Origin: Terebella lapidaria | Lineage: Eukaryota > Annelida > Polychaeta > Terebellida > Terebellidae | Length of the DNA stretch: 64,000 nucleotides | Direction of reading: 5' to 3' | NCBI GenBank assembly: GCA_949152475.1 | Contig: OX424559.1 | Coordinates: 14,973,809-15,037,808 of the forward strand | Shown: positions 47,290-64,000 of the stretch, one piece after another | Numbering within the stretch: position 1 is the stretch's first letter | Layout: each line of letters opens with the position of its first letter | Program-made: the position numbers and the translations under genes | Notes under the pieces: model-generated | Seen by the model: the letters and a program-made list of their open reading frames with translations, nothing else | The model's database searches: none | Told to the model about the DNA's origin: nothing

Positions 47290-48090
47290 ATTTTAAGCCA
47301 TTGTTTTTTAATCAGTTGTTTTACAAACCCGCCGACTCTAGTCAAAATGGGCCACTAAGGAATAATTTTAGCAGTTCATGTTTTATTTTTATTATCCCGC
47401 CGACTCGGAACAAACTGCGTCGAAAGAAAAAAGTGTAGCATCAACATGATCAAGATTGTGTGTGGCTGGGAACTGTTGTATGGAGTGCAATTCATGTCAT
47501 CGGCAATCGTACGATGATTAAGCATGAAAAATGCGAGTATACACCAGCAGAGCTATCGTAATCACACTGTTGAAGTTTGTCACAAAACTTATGCAGTAAA
47601 TTAACAAAACAATCACAAAAAGTAATTCTTTCGTTTTGTTTATATACATGTTTCGTGTGATTCGTTATTTGTGGTCAGGCTTTCTGTTCTACTTTTGATT
47701 TTTTTTTCACAAATAGATCTATGAGTTTTGAGCACTTTTATTATATGTTTTGTTAACGTTTTTAGTTCAATTCATGCCATTGTTTTTGCCAGAAGTCACA
47801 TACATCAAACATAATGTTGACTTTTTTGGAGCAATATAAAATCACTGCCAACATTTAATGTGGTTTTTTTTTCTATGATAACACATCATGGTGGTATCCC
47901 ACCACAAAATAACAGGGAATTTAAGTATTATTGTACAAGAAAGTCACCAGGGCGACAGTACGAGCCTTGAGCATGTATAGTATTGAATTTATTGTCCAGA
48001 ATTGGTTTGTATTTTTTGTACAACATTTATTTTTATTCGCCCCTACCGACCGACTGTAAAGTTTTCACTTTTTTTTATAAAACAATTAAT
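47290..48090. other. no gene recognised
   Basis: Two cccgccgactc words (47327 and 47397) are the only internal repetition seen. Otherwise AT-rich, with no feature. Confidence 0.45.
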
Positions 48091-48091
48091 A

Positions 48092-49616
48092 AAAATTAGC
48101 CCAAGGGCTAAGAAAGGTTACCGGACAATATATATTTCAGATATTAGTATTTTGTCCCGTGACCTTGAAAATAAGGTCATTGGTCAATTCGAGGACACGA
48201 ATAATATTTGGCATAAGTCATTTCTAGTATGTCCACAATTGATTCCTAAGCTGTAAAGTCAATAATAAGCGAGATATTAGCCATTATGTCCTGTGACCTT
48301 GAAAATGAGGTCAAAGGTCAAATTCAAGGTCATCAGAATATTCAGCATTTATCATTTCCTATATGTCGACAATTGATTCCTAAGCTGTAAAGTCGATAAT
48401 AAGCAAGATATTAGACATTTTGTGCTCTGACCTTGAAATCGAGGTCAGAGGTCAAATTCAAGGTCACGAGAATATTCAGCATATATCATTTCCTATATGT
48501 CCACAATTGATCCCTAAGCTGTAAAATCGATAATAAATGAGATATTAGCCATTTTGCCCTGTGACCTTGAAAATGAGGTCAAAGGTCAAATTCAAGGTCA
48601 TCAGAATAACCGGCATTTATCATTTCCTATATGTCCACAATTGATTCCTAAGCTGTAAAGTCGATAATAAGCAAGATATTAGACATTTTGTGCTCTGACC
48701 TTGAAACCGAGGTCAGAGGTCAAATTCAAGGTCACGAGAATATTCAGCATATATCATTTCCTATATGTCCACAATTGATTCCTAGTCTATAATCTCAATA
48801 TTAAGTGAGATATTAGGCTTAATGTGTCCCATTATAAAGCATAGGAGAATTTAACATGGGAAAGTCCCATTTGGGCCGAGTTTGGGCCAAAAATAGCCCA
48901 CTTCGAGCAATTCAAGGGCAAAGAAATTTATACATGTCACAGAGGTATATATGAGGAGTGTTATGCATCAACAAGAAAAAAAGTTACTGAACAGATTTTG
49001 AGAAAACGACCATCAAAATCCAAAATTGGTCATTTTTCAACGAAAACGGCTGCTCTGACCTTGAGACTGAGGTCAGAGGTCGAATTCAAGATCACGAGAA
49101 TATTCAGCATATATCATATCCTATATGTCCACAATTGATTCCTAGTCTCTAACCTCAATATTAAGTGAGATATTAGGCATAATGTGACCCATTATAAAGC
49201 ATAGGAGAATTTAACATGGGAAAGTCCCATTTGGGCCGAGTTCGGGCCAAAATGGCCCACTTCGAGCGATTCAAGCGCAACGAAATTTATAGACATCATA
49301 GGAGTACATATGAGGAGTGTTGTGTATCAAAAAGAAAAAAAGTTACTGAACAGATTTTGAGAGAATGGCCGCCAAAGTCCAAAATCAGGCATTTTTCGTC
49401 GAAAATGGCCGCCATTTTGAAAAAAATGCGGAAATCTGAAAACTAAAAAAAACCTTTCCTGGAAATATTTTTAGGTATTTTTGTGCAAAATTTCAGAAAG
49501 ATCGGACCATATACTTTAAAGATAAAAATGTGAACGGACGGACGGACGACGGACGGACGACGGACGCAACGCCATGCCAATAGGTTATCGGACCATAGGT
49601 CCGGTAACCTAAAAAA
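48092..49616 (+). repeat. hairpin-ended non-autonomous repeat, best-preserved copy
   Basis: The 5' end has the perfect palindrome TTAGCCCAAGGGCTAA followed by gaaaggttaccggac. The 3' end has a 12-bp stem hairpin (GGTTATCGGACC, ATA, GGTCCGGTAACC) directly followed by TAAAA. Inside, five tandem modules of about 133-137 bases (about 48150-48840) each contain TGACCTTGA, a doubled AGGTCA and a downstream AAGGTCA. Next come two copies of a segment with tattaagtgagatattagg and catgggaaagtcccatttggg, and then a GGAC-repeat tract. No protein. The hairpin before CTAA suggests, without proving, a Helitron-like end. Confidence 0.75.
48150..48840 (+). repeat. tandem modules with nuclear-receptor-like half-sites
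   Basis: AGGTCAAAGGTCA occurs exactly at 48308-48320 and 48576-48588. AGGTCAGAGGTCA occurs at 48442-48454 and 48710-48722, and a one-base variant outside this array at 49070-49082. TGACCTTGA (48294-48302) and TCAAGGTCA (48324-48332) flank the first exact pair, and the other modules are arranged similarly. These equal DR1 and extended half-site consensus sequences, but binding is not shown. Confidence 0.8.
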
Positions 49617-49617
49617 C

Positions 49618-52600
49618 GATGGCCTTACGTGTCTCTTGTAGCTCTTCTGGGAAATTTCTGATTTTATGACAAATGCAACGAAACACCCCCTCCGTGCCTA
49701 TGATCTTGTCCGGCCTCAACAGGGCGTCTGCTAGGACGTTCCTGCGACCCGGTAGGTGCCTTGCCCTGATAAACAGATGGGACTTGAAGGCAAACCTGAT
49801 CAGACACTCGGCTTCCAAACAAAGCTGACTCGACCGAGTTCCAACCTGTTTGTTTACGTGCGCCACTACTGTGCTGTTGTCCGTGAAGACCAACCACTTC
49901 GTCCCTGGGGGACTCTGAGGCCCCCAGATCTCGAACGCACGTCTCACCGCTCGCAGCTCTAGGACATTGATGTGCAACGCCCTTTCGCTCTGGTTCCACA
50001 CAGCCGAGAGTTCGTGCTCGTCCATATGAGCTCCCCAAGCCAATTCTGATGCATCAGTGAAGAAGGTCCGATTGGGCAGATACTCCACCAGTGGCATCCC
50101 TCGGAAAAGATTCCGATGGTCCCGCCACCAATGCATTGCTTCCTGAGCACGATCGTCCACTGATACGACTTGGTCTAGTCGATCGGTGAGGATCCGCCAT
50201 TGCAACGCTAGACACCATTGAATGGGCCTGAGGAAGCACCTGCCGTACGGCACCTGTTTCTCCATCGACGCCAACAGACCGATGATGGACAGGAACTGTC
50301 AAGCTGTGATCGACGATTGCGTCAGCGCGACATCCATCGCAGCTACTCCTCTATCTAGATCGTGATCTATCCCGACATACTCGAATCTCTGTGTCGGGGA
50401 CAGATGAGACTTCGCCCAATTGGGGATCCAGCCAAAGCTGGTCGCCAACTTGAGGACGAACCCGGATTGCTCTATAGCCTGAGACGTGGAGTCGGCTATG
50501 ATTAACCAATCGTCCATGTAATGGTGGAATTGAATTCAAACCGATCGAAACCTGGCTGCCATCGCCCTTACGATACGGGTGAACACGTAAGGGGCGGTGG
50601 CTACTCCAAAAGGAAGTACCCTGAACTGATACACCGAGCCCTCGAAGGCGAACTTGAGGTATCGCCGATCGGCTGGGTGTATGGGCACGTGTGAGTACGC
50701 GTCCTTGACGTCGATACTGACAGCCCACTTCCCCTTGGACAGAGCTTTCTGAACAGAAAGCGCCTCCATCTTGAACCTGGGTATGATCAGGAATTTGTTG
50801 AGGTTTGACAGGTCGAAAACGGGACGCCACCCGCCTGTCTTTTTCAGCACTAGGAAGATGAGAATAAAATCCCCTCTCGTCCTTGACCACCTCGATCACA
50901 CGTTTCTCTAGCAACTGCTGCACCTCGTGCTGCAGAAGCTGAAACTTTTCCCGATCGCCGAGCACAGGGAAGAACCACTGATCGGTGGTTTTCCAGCCTC
51001 CCATCTGAAGGTGAGACCCAACTTCACCCATGCCACGACTGAGTCGTCTGACGACGCCAGATCGCTCCAGTTCTGAACGAACTGAGCCAGGCACCCCCCG
51101 ACTGGACCAGGTTGTGGAAGATCGAATTCCGAAAGAACTGAACCTTCCACAGAGCCTACGCTTTCCTGCAACGAGTCAGTTCTTAGCAGAAGATTTCCCT
51201 TTACCCTGAAAGCGTCCACCCCCTCTGCCTCCACGCTTGCCATCCCCCTGAGGAGGGGGAGGCTGCACCCCCGAAAGGGCGGCTGCACAGAAGCGGGTGC
51301 ATGTGGTGCCTGAGGTTGGGCAGGCTTCTGACCCTTGGTCTTCTTGCCTGTCCCAGACCCCGCCGACTTCCTGAGCAAAGCCTTGGCCATAAGCGGCCTC
51401 CCACGTAGCTCAGCGACGTCCGTAGCGGACACGTCAAGCAAACGGAGATCGCTATCATGCATGGTGAGATCCAATTGTGCGCCCAGGTGCGCACTGTCAC
51501 ACTCAGCAGCATGGACCACTCCGGCCAAGACGCCGAGTGCCGCATGAATGTTGGCGCAACTCCCCTCCTCCAGATCTGCCTCATCCACAAACTCCTGAAC
51601 CAAGGTGGTCAGGTGATCCGTCAACGAGAGCTGCCCCATCAATTGATGAGACAGCGTCTGCCAGTGAGAAAGGCGAGCCTTTTTCACATAAGCTGACCAG
51701 ACCATACCCTGCTTCCGGAAAAGCAGGTGAACGTTAGGGTCTTCGACCGGGACGGAGGTCTGATGTCCACCCTCTGATTCTATAGTCCGATAGGTGTCGA
51801 TCGACTCAGGTCGAACACGGCTAGTCGGGAATGTCGACTCTGCATGAGCCACATCCTTCTTAGCCGTAACTCCCTTGTTGATCTTGTCGAAAGACTCGAC
51901 CAACGCGGGAGCCACAGGGAGCCGGATCGGCCGACGAACTGGCGCCGACGCGAACCTACCGGTTCCCCGCGAGGGCCCTGGAGCATCGATCGGCAAGTCC
52001 ATACGCCTTGCCACCGACTCCAAAGCCCACCGGAAGTTAGAACCCCCAGCCTGATCGGAAGTCTCATCCTCCGAGGAGGACAACTCCTGATCAGCTTCCA
52101 CTCGACCCCCCCCCCCCCTCCCGATCATTGGACCTCACATGTCCGATCGAAGACCTTGATGACCCCAAGGGTACATCAAAGCACGGGCGAGGGAATGCCT
52201 GCTCAGCGAACGCGCCCGTCCGGCGACTTACATCCGCGTACACAGGACTTGAGTGGTCCTGAGGAACGACCTCAGCACCACCCGCCCGATCGTGCCTTGA
52301 TCGAGGACCAGGAGCACAACCGCCAAGTGTAGACTCTCGATCGCACGAACGATCGAGAGCCTCACCCCTAAACATAGGGAACTCTTCCCCCTCGAACCTC
52401 GAGACCTGGGACCCGAAAGAGCCATCCAAGATGCTCCGCCGATCGAAGCCCCGAGGCCTGATCGTCGCCCACCGAGAGGTCGGACGAAGCCTGAGCCACA
52501 TCGAAAATCGATGTGGTCTCAGCACCACGGTGCTTAGAGGAAGCACGCTTCCTCTTCTTGGAAGGCCCAGGGGAAGAAGTAACAGACCCCTCCACCTCGA

Positions 52601-53491
52601 TCGGCCCCGACTGAGGAACGACGAAGGTGGAGTGCGGTACCTTGGCCACTTTCGCCTTGGCAAGAACCGAAACCTTCTTCTTAGAAGGTTTCGACTTCTT
52701 GCCAGCAGGGGGAGCAAGCTCTCCCTGCGACGAAGGGGTAGCCGAAGAACCGGCCGGGACTCCCTGTCCAAGCAGGGAAGAGAGACCCGGCAGGAGGGGA
52801 CCCTGAAGGGAAGACAGCGACTGTGCAAAAAAAGGACTGCACAGCCGCGTTGACCATGTCCTGTGTTAGCCCCAGGGGCTGACTAACACCGGACGCGATC
52901 TGAGCCGCCACAGGCGGAGTCTCCACCTCCATGGGCGACTAGCGGACTTGCGGAGCCGTAGCTTCCGCAAGCCTCAAAGCATCCTGACGAGCCACCGAGG
53001 CCTCAGAATCCTTTGCAGTCGCCTGCACGAAGGAAGAGGGACGCCAGAAACGGCACAGATCACACCTCAAATCCTCCATAGATACCGGGCCATGGTCCAA
53101 ACAGTCAAAACACAAGCTGTGTTTCTCCCCTCCTCGGAGGGTATTGACCAGACATTTCGGGCACGGACGTTCGTCCATGGCCCCAGTACCAAGGGAGGAT
53201 TGTGAAGTCATGATCACCAAAGGGAACTAACCACACACAGTAACAGGGCGGGCAAAATAAGCAAACCTGAGACTGCGCTGAAAAAGAACCCTAAGAGGAC
53301 TACGAATATATAAACTACAGTATAATCATATTATGACAATAAGTATATGACAATTGGCGGCAAAAAGAGCGCTCGAGTCATGCAGGCAGACGATCGTGCC
53401 TTGCTTTCAGTACGCGAATTTCTATCCAGAACGATCCAAAGGATCGAAAAGGAGCATGTAGTAGTTTAGATTGGTGATGTATAAAATAAAC
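49618..53491 (-). mobile_element. fossil DIRS-like retroelement, copy 2 (partial)
   Basis: Same family as 12667-19606, in the same orientation. Its right end carries the same 40-bp terminal repeat (53452-53491). Parts in order toward lower coordinates are a gag-like region starting with the cysteine-rich domain (53.2-51.2 kb), the RT (50.9-50.3 kb) and RNase H (50.27-49.65 kb). The recombinase and the left terminal repeat are absent. The left edge lies directly against the hairpin-ended repeat at 49616. It is broken, with a handful of interruptions. The unit repeated in copy 1's gag-like region is single here. Similarity to copy 1 over several kb is high, so the two are of similar, moderate age. 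Confidence 0.85.
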
Positions 53492-53499
53492 TAAAATGT

Positions 53500-54030
53500 C
53501 GCTTATTTGAACATGGAACACAGTATATATATATCATTGAGCATTGATTGCAGAACAGGAGGGACATTAATTTCAGCTCCAATCAGCGGATGGGTCATAT
53601 ATTTTGAAAGGAGTGGTTCGATATCATGTTGATTACTATACATATAGAGATTACACTATGGTGTCGAATTAAACCGAACCAGAAGTAAAATCATTTCCAA
53701 AGGAAATGATTGATAATGGCTGATCACTTCTGGGCCTATATTTGGTGGATTTCAAGGCAAACCAGAAGTAGAATTGTTTTCATAGGAAATGAGTTGAGTA
53801 TGCTGCCAGGTTAATTTTATCCTCTCTTTCATAACTTTTGTAACCGAGAAGCCTCTATATTCCCAGTTTTAATATGGTATATCAGTGGATATTGATCCCA
53901 ATGTCCCGATGGAAAGTTTCAAAAGATATACCAGACGATAAACTGATAAGCAAATCAATTAAGACGCTCTCAGGTCTCGCATGTGCAAAACTGACACTGA
54001 TAATTTGTGAAAATACAACTTCGCACAATG
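53500..54030 (-). repeat. dispersed repeat block C, inverted partner of 38556-39140
   Basis: Mirrors the block at 38.6-39.1 kb, including the atattactgtgt..catg end near the DIRS terminus and gtgcgaagttgtattttcac at its far side. It starts within about ten bases of the DIRS copy 2 end. Confidence 0.75.
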
Positions 54031-54119
54031 CAATATGGGTGCCCTGAAATGAGGGTGAAGACGAAAAATTCCGAATTTAAATTATGTAGAATTTGAAAAA
54101 AAAGCCCGGCTTTAACACA

Positions 54120-54980
54120 CTCTATCGTAATAATTGCAAGTTAACGTTTTGAAGACTCGAGACTATGTGTGTTCGAAAATGACGTGGAAGCGGATTGATT
54201 TTCCGATTCACCACAACACTGCTTTTTTGCTGATATCTCTGATATCTGGAGAACTCGAATCGTATTGGAAACGTGCGGCACGTGCAATATGCGAGTTTTA
54301 AAATGAGTGATACATGTAATTCCCTACTCAACACCCCATTGTACTCGTTTCGTGACTATCCGTCGGTTTTTCGTCTATTTCAATTATTGAAAATTCTCCG
54401 TATGCTAGAAGCAACTGCATAGTGTTAATCGACCAAGAGAATTACCAGAGAATATCTTGACCACCGGAACTGTAACTAGAGCATGCGACACTCGCAGTCA
54501 GTGTGCTCTAGATGATGGCAAGATGAATATTCGATATGTATTCATGGTGGAGATATTCCAGCAATGATATTTTGTTCCAAACAAAAACACTGAGGGCTAG
54601 GAATTGACAGTTCTTTATTTTGTGATGAAATATGTTCTGTTCTGATACAAGTTTAGACTGCCAGATACAGTTCATTCTGTCGAAATTACATTTTTCTGAA
54701 CATTGAAATGCCATTAACATGGTACAAAATAAATTCAATGTGGATATATTATAATGTTCATTCAATTCATGATGTTCATTCAATTTGACTAACAAAAACG
54801 ATAGATCTAATTCTGCGAAAACAGATTGACATTCGGCTGTTTCTGAGCAAAGACTGCAATCCTATCTTTTATTTTTATTTCATATTTTGTTTCACCTTCA
54901 TGACAAAGGAATGGAATTGAACCATTGACCAACATGATAATATGAATAATAGGCATCATTATTACATGTAAATCTTTGAA
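54120..54980 (-). repeat. dispersed repeat block A, inverted partner of 39740-40560
   Basis: Reverse complement of the block at 39.7-40.6 kb with moderate divergence and small indels. See that entry for the shared phrases. Confidence 0.75.
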
Positions 54981-57900
54981 TCCTTCATCCACGATAATCT
55001 TGAGGACTACCGTTTCAAACAGAATTCAACTGAAACCAGCAAACAAAATTCCATTCCATTTATCAATCAGTTTTTTTCTTCTTTTTATAGTTTTTTTTTC
55101 AAGTCCCACCCAAGCATTTGATATCTTTATCCCACTTGATCTCCCCTCATACTCTACCCTGGACCCAACCCACAGGCCAACTGTATTCTACCTGATGGAA
55201 TAACCCAACTCGAACAATCTTATGGACGGAATCGATGATTTTTTTTTTTTTCATATTCCCATCCCGTTTGCTCCCCATCCCCGACCCCTTATAGCCAAAA
55301 TACTTTATCTTCATCGACTCGAATTTAATAACTATTTAATAGTGATAATCATGGCCTGCCATTAAAAGAGCCTCCCACTTCAGCAAACCTGCCCCCCAGC
55401 CCCATCCCCCCCCCCCCCTCTACCCCACCATCTTCATTCCACCAACACACATTGCAAAAAAGTTTACCATTATTAGCACTTTTATCGGAAATTACTGATT
55501 TTTTTCACTCGTGATGGCACAATATCCGCAGTTTAGAAATTTTTATACCAGTGCTGTAAGCTTACTCACTTGATGGTATTAAATAATACATTCTTATTTT
55601 TTCACAAAGACCTTATAATATATCTAAATATCATTAAAACATAAACAGCCATATCTTTTATAACTGAGAAACTGCCTTTACATACAGATCAAAATTAGGC
55701 ATTTTGCCCCACCCAGGGTACTCTTTTTTCAATTTTCTGATCGTCATTTATCTGAAATATTGGTGTGCCTTGGAACAGTTCAATTTATCAGCACCTGAAT
55801 TTTTTCTGCAGGTATCTGGATATCACGAATCTGTTACAAGCCACACCAAGACTGACATGGTTTCCCAAATAGACACGGGACTGTTGACACAAGAAACACA
55901 AGCGGACATTGAGCATAACTATCAGGATATTATGCACAAAAAACTAATGCACAAAAATATGTGTCTGTTTGGGAAACACAGGAAACCATAGCACACAAGT
56001 CAGACATGCACGACGTTTGTCAGTTTTCGTTTGACAACTACTATTTCACATTGTTTTTATGACAATGGAGTTGTATTTACTTGCAACCCACAAGACTTCT
56101 GTGTTATGGTTTCCACATAAAAAATAAAACACTTAAGACTTACACAGACTGTCTTTTGGTTTCAAGTCGCTCTTGAAAGCATAAACACTTCAAGAATTTC
56201 GGCAATAAACTGGCTCACAATTTTGGCCATTGGTAGGCGACAGGGCAGAAGAGAAACCTCCAGACTACAAAATAAATTGAGATCATAATGACTTCATGAT
56301 TAACGGCAGTTGACTCTGCTTCGTGTCTGCCAGGAGCTTCATCGAAATACACGCTTGCATAATGTCATCTTGTTGTCTCTCATTTAGCAAGCTTCTTTGA
56401 CGAATGACACACAAATGCTTGAAAAAAAAACCTTTTTTTGCAATGATGACTTACTAGTCTTGAATCATTACAAAATTGGGAATTTTATCATGACCCAGAC
56501 AGCACTTCTACTGCACAATACACAGCACAATTATAGTTAAGTACAATACCTAGATCTAAATCAGCGATGTTAACTCCTTCAACTTTAGTGTATTCTTAAG
56601 TCCACATTATTTATTCTAACAATTTCTTCCAAATGACACAAATTTGATCAGAAATTTTTCCTCTATACATGTCTTTTCTCTAGTTATTTTTTACTTGACG
56701 AAGGTTTGCATGTTCAGTTTCACAGAGGTCTGTGGACTATAAATGGCAAACAGTCAGTTCGAATAGAAGTTTTGACAGAGAAAACCTGTGGTAATCGTTT
56801 CTCCAATAACCTGAACATGATACTTTTTTTAATGAATGTTTTCAGTCTGCAAATTACATTTTCAGACCACACATACTAGTAAATGAATGAAAAATGACAG
56901 AGACATGATCACTGACCTAAGTAATCACTGTAATGACACGACAATGAACTTGTGAATTCATGAAAAGATGAAATGTAATGTATGAATAGGTGACGAGGAA
57001 CATCGGTGTTGACGAAATTGTGCTTTAAACACTACAGCTTTGAACATTGGTCAAGTCATGCAAACCCTTTGAAAGCGGCACGAGATCCGCACAAGTTTTT
57101 ACTCCTTTGAAAAAACATCCAGATACCGATCTTTCTTGCATTTGGAAATCAGTGTTATTCGCTCATCTGAACATTATCCATTTAGCATAAATTCAACAAC
57201 ACCGAAGATTCCAACAGTCACAATAAATGGCGTGAAAATGGGTGCAAAGGGACGCACTAGAACTCGCACCAAGTTCAGCCTGTTCAAGCCCGACCCAAAG
57301 CCCTCCAGCACACACGGCATTCCTCAATGGTCCAGGTATACTCCTTAGAGAATTTTCACATATCATTTGAAACCCTGGAGCAAGAACTACACACCGCCTG
57401 AACAGCCGAGAGGTAACTGCTGCCTATTGTGTTTGGATTGTGTTACCGTCCCAGTGCGAGTTCTCTCGAGTCCCATTTGCCTGCTGCATTATGCCCCCAG
57501 CCATCCCTCCCTCCCTCCCTCCCTACAAAATGTTATTTACAACGCCAGCAGAAAGCCGATATAACAGCTAACTGCATTATCTTATCTACATTACAAACAG
57601 GTCACCTCCCCCTCCACCCAGACATTTCTTATATCTTAATATTCGTCTTTTCGAATGTAATCGCATCCATATTTGAGTATTTTGAGTGCTTGCCACAGTG
57701 AACAGTAAACCTTACAACGAATTACTTCTAACGCAAACTTCTGTATTTACAGTTAACATTCATCGCCCAAAGGACGGCACGCACCCGACAAGACAAATTT
57801 TCAACCCTACAGTAACCAAACACGACAACGCAAGACCAGGAATGTTTATAGGTCTTCATGTTTTGGTCTTCTCACTTCAAGTCTAAATAGACATTTCTCA

Positions 57901-58659
57901 ATAACTATGTACAAATGGCAGACATTCGCAGATTTGCAACAAGCACATACTCGGTACAAGGTGAAGCAGTAGGCGGAGGAGATGACCTGATGTGTTGATC
58001 CCGACCCAACCCAACCCCGCGATTCATATCTGTACCCCCGTGTGAACAAAGCTCGATTGTACAGCTTACAACAGGACAAAACACATTCTCCAACCGTACC
58101 ATACATCTCCTGGCCACATACCACACTACCTAATGGCTTATTTTCTCACTTCACCTATTTTCCATTTTATATCCATCTACAGTGAATGTAGGAACACGAA
58201 TCGACGTAGCATAGAGTGGTATGTCGCCAGGACATTGCATTTTCTCATATCATTCAGCACACGCACACACACACACACACGAGCACTGTCACACCGACGC
58301 ACATAAATACTAAGACGACATATTCCTAGCGTAGCGGTACCATGCTCCGGGCATGGAACGGACGACCGACAGAGGATATAGCATATAGTTCCGTCTTGCA
58401 CGATGCAGGTGACCTCTGTCAGGGCACCACAGGAAAAAAAACAAAAAAGAACAGTCAAAAACAAACATAATCCTTTTCTCTTTTCCTCTCTCACTTTTTA
58501 TCTCTTTCTCTCTCCACTCCATGTATCAGGTTGATTTCCTGTCCTTTACAGTACATGTGTCAAAGTCGAGTCGAGTGCCTCTGGCTCCCCCCCTCCACTC
58601 CCCTCCGAGGAACGACGAGCGAAGCAGACTTGTCCACGTCGATGCATTCCACTTTTATG
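54981..58659. other. no gene recognised; possible 3' flank of the DDX6-type gene
   Basis: Contains a T run (55240-55251), a C run (55409-55418), a CCCT microsatellite (57505-57525) and a CA microsatellite (58261-58280). No convincing frame. Part may be transcribed as a long 3' untranslated region of the minus-strand helicase gene, as in other animals, but no decisive poly(A) signal was found here. Confidence 0.45.
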
Positions 58660-58732
58660 TTTAATGACTTGAGCGTGACTGCAGTGGGGTGGCGGAGAGG
58701 AGGGAGGACAGTCACCCGAGCAGGACGCTCCC

Positions 58733-63913
<5,181 letters not shown>

Positions 63914-64000
63914 CTGGTGAAATGAAAGAGAGATTGTTAAAGGGCAACAATCGTGAATACTCCAGTTTGTTTGTGGAAATATATTTCAAGATGTTAAGTC

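Noticed and set aside
57136-57348. Possible exon with a basic GRTRTRTKFS stretch
   Set aside because: Starts without ATG, has no recognised domain, and lies opposite the probable 3' flank of the helicase gene.

Overview
This is an AT-rich, repeat-laden animal nuclear sequence, most likely from a marine invertebrate (mollusc, brachiopod or lancelet grade; the sequence does not settle which). The reasons are a spliced gene with many short introns, several clades of non-LTR retrotransposons, DIRS-type tyrosine-recombinase retroelements, a Penelope-like reverse transcriptase, tRNA-derived SINEs, short hairpin MITEs and many minisatellites. Only one host gene is clearly functional.

Host gene: 58.7-63.9 kb on the minus strand holds the last eight coding exons of a DDX6/Me31B/Dhh1-type DEAD-box RNA helicase. 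They encode 408 residues, and the 5' end lies beyond position 64000. All helicase motifs are present. Two adjacent introns use GC-AG splice sites, and one of them splits the DEAD box as DE|AD. Two introns carry sibling C/D-box snoRNA candidates in the sense orientation, with different but fully paired terminal stems. The longest intron holds a 1.96 kb terminal-inverted-repeat element.

Layout: 0-1.9 kb has an exon-like remnant and an 86-bp tandem repeat. 1.9-3.5, 7.3-11.6 and 48.1-49.6 kb hold a hairpin-ended non-autonomous repeat family full of AGGTCA half-sites. 4.0-7.2 kb is a 5'-truncated L1/Tx1-type LINE. 12.7-19.6 kb is a fossil DIRS-like element with inverted terminal repeats and a Penelope-like insertion; a second, shorter relative lies at 49.6-53.5 kb. 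About 19.8-30.2 kb looks like one old Ty3/Gypsy fossil interrupted by a 2.86 kb foldback transposon, whose arms are 20-bp minisatellites, and by a second LINE. 31.4-32.6 kb holds serial SINE/LINE-tail insertions into one target and a 172-bp MITE. 33.7-37.4 kb is a third, disrupted LINE. 38.3-40.6 and 53.5-55.0 kb share a permuted inverted repeat pair. 46.2-47.3 kb is a decayed copy of an uncharacterised multicopy animal protein family. The remaining stretches show nothing I can name.

The observations I rate highest are the paired intronic snoRNA candidates, the consecutive GC-AG introns, the foldback element with satellite arms, and the serial SINE insertions.
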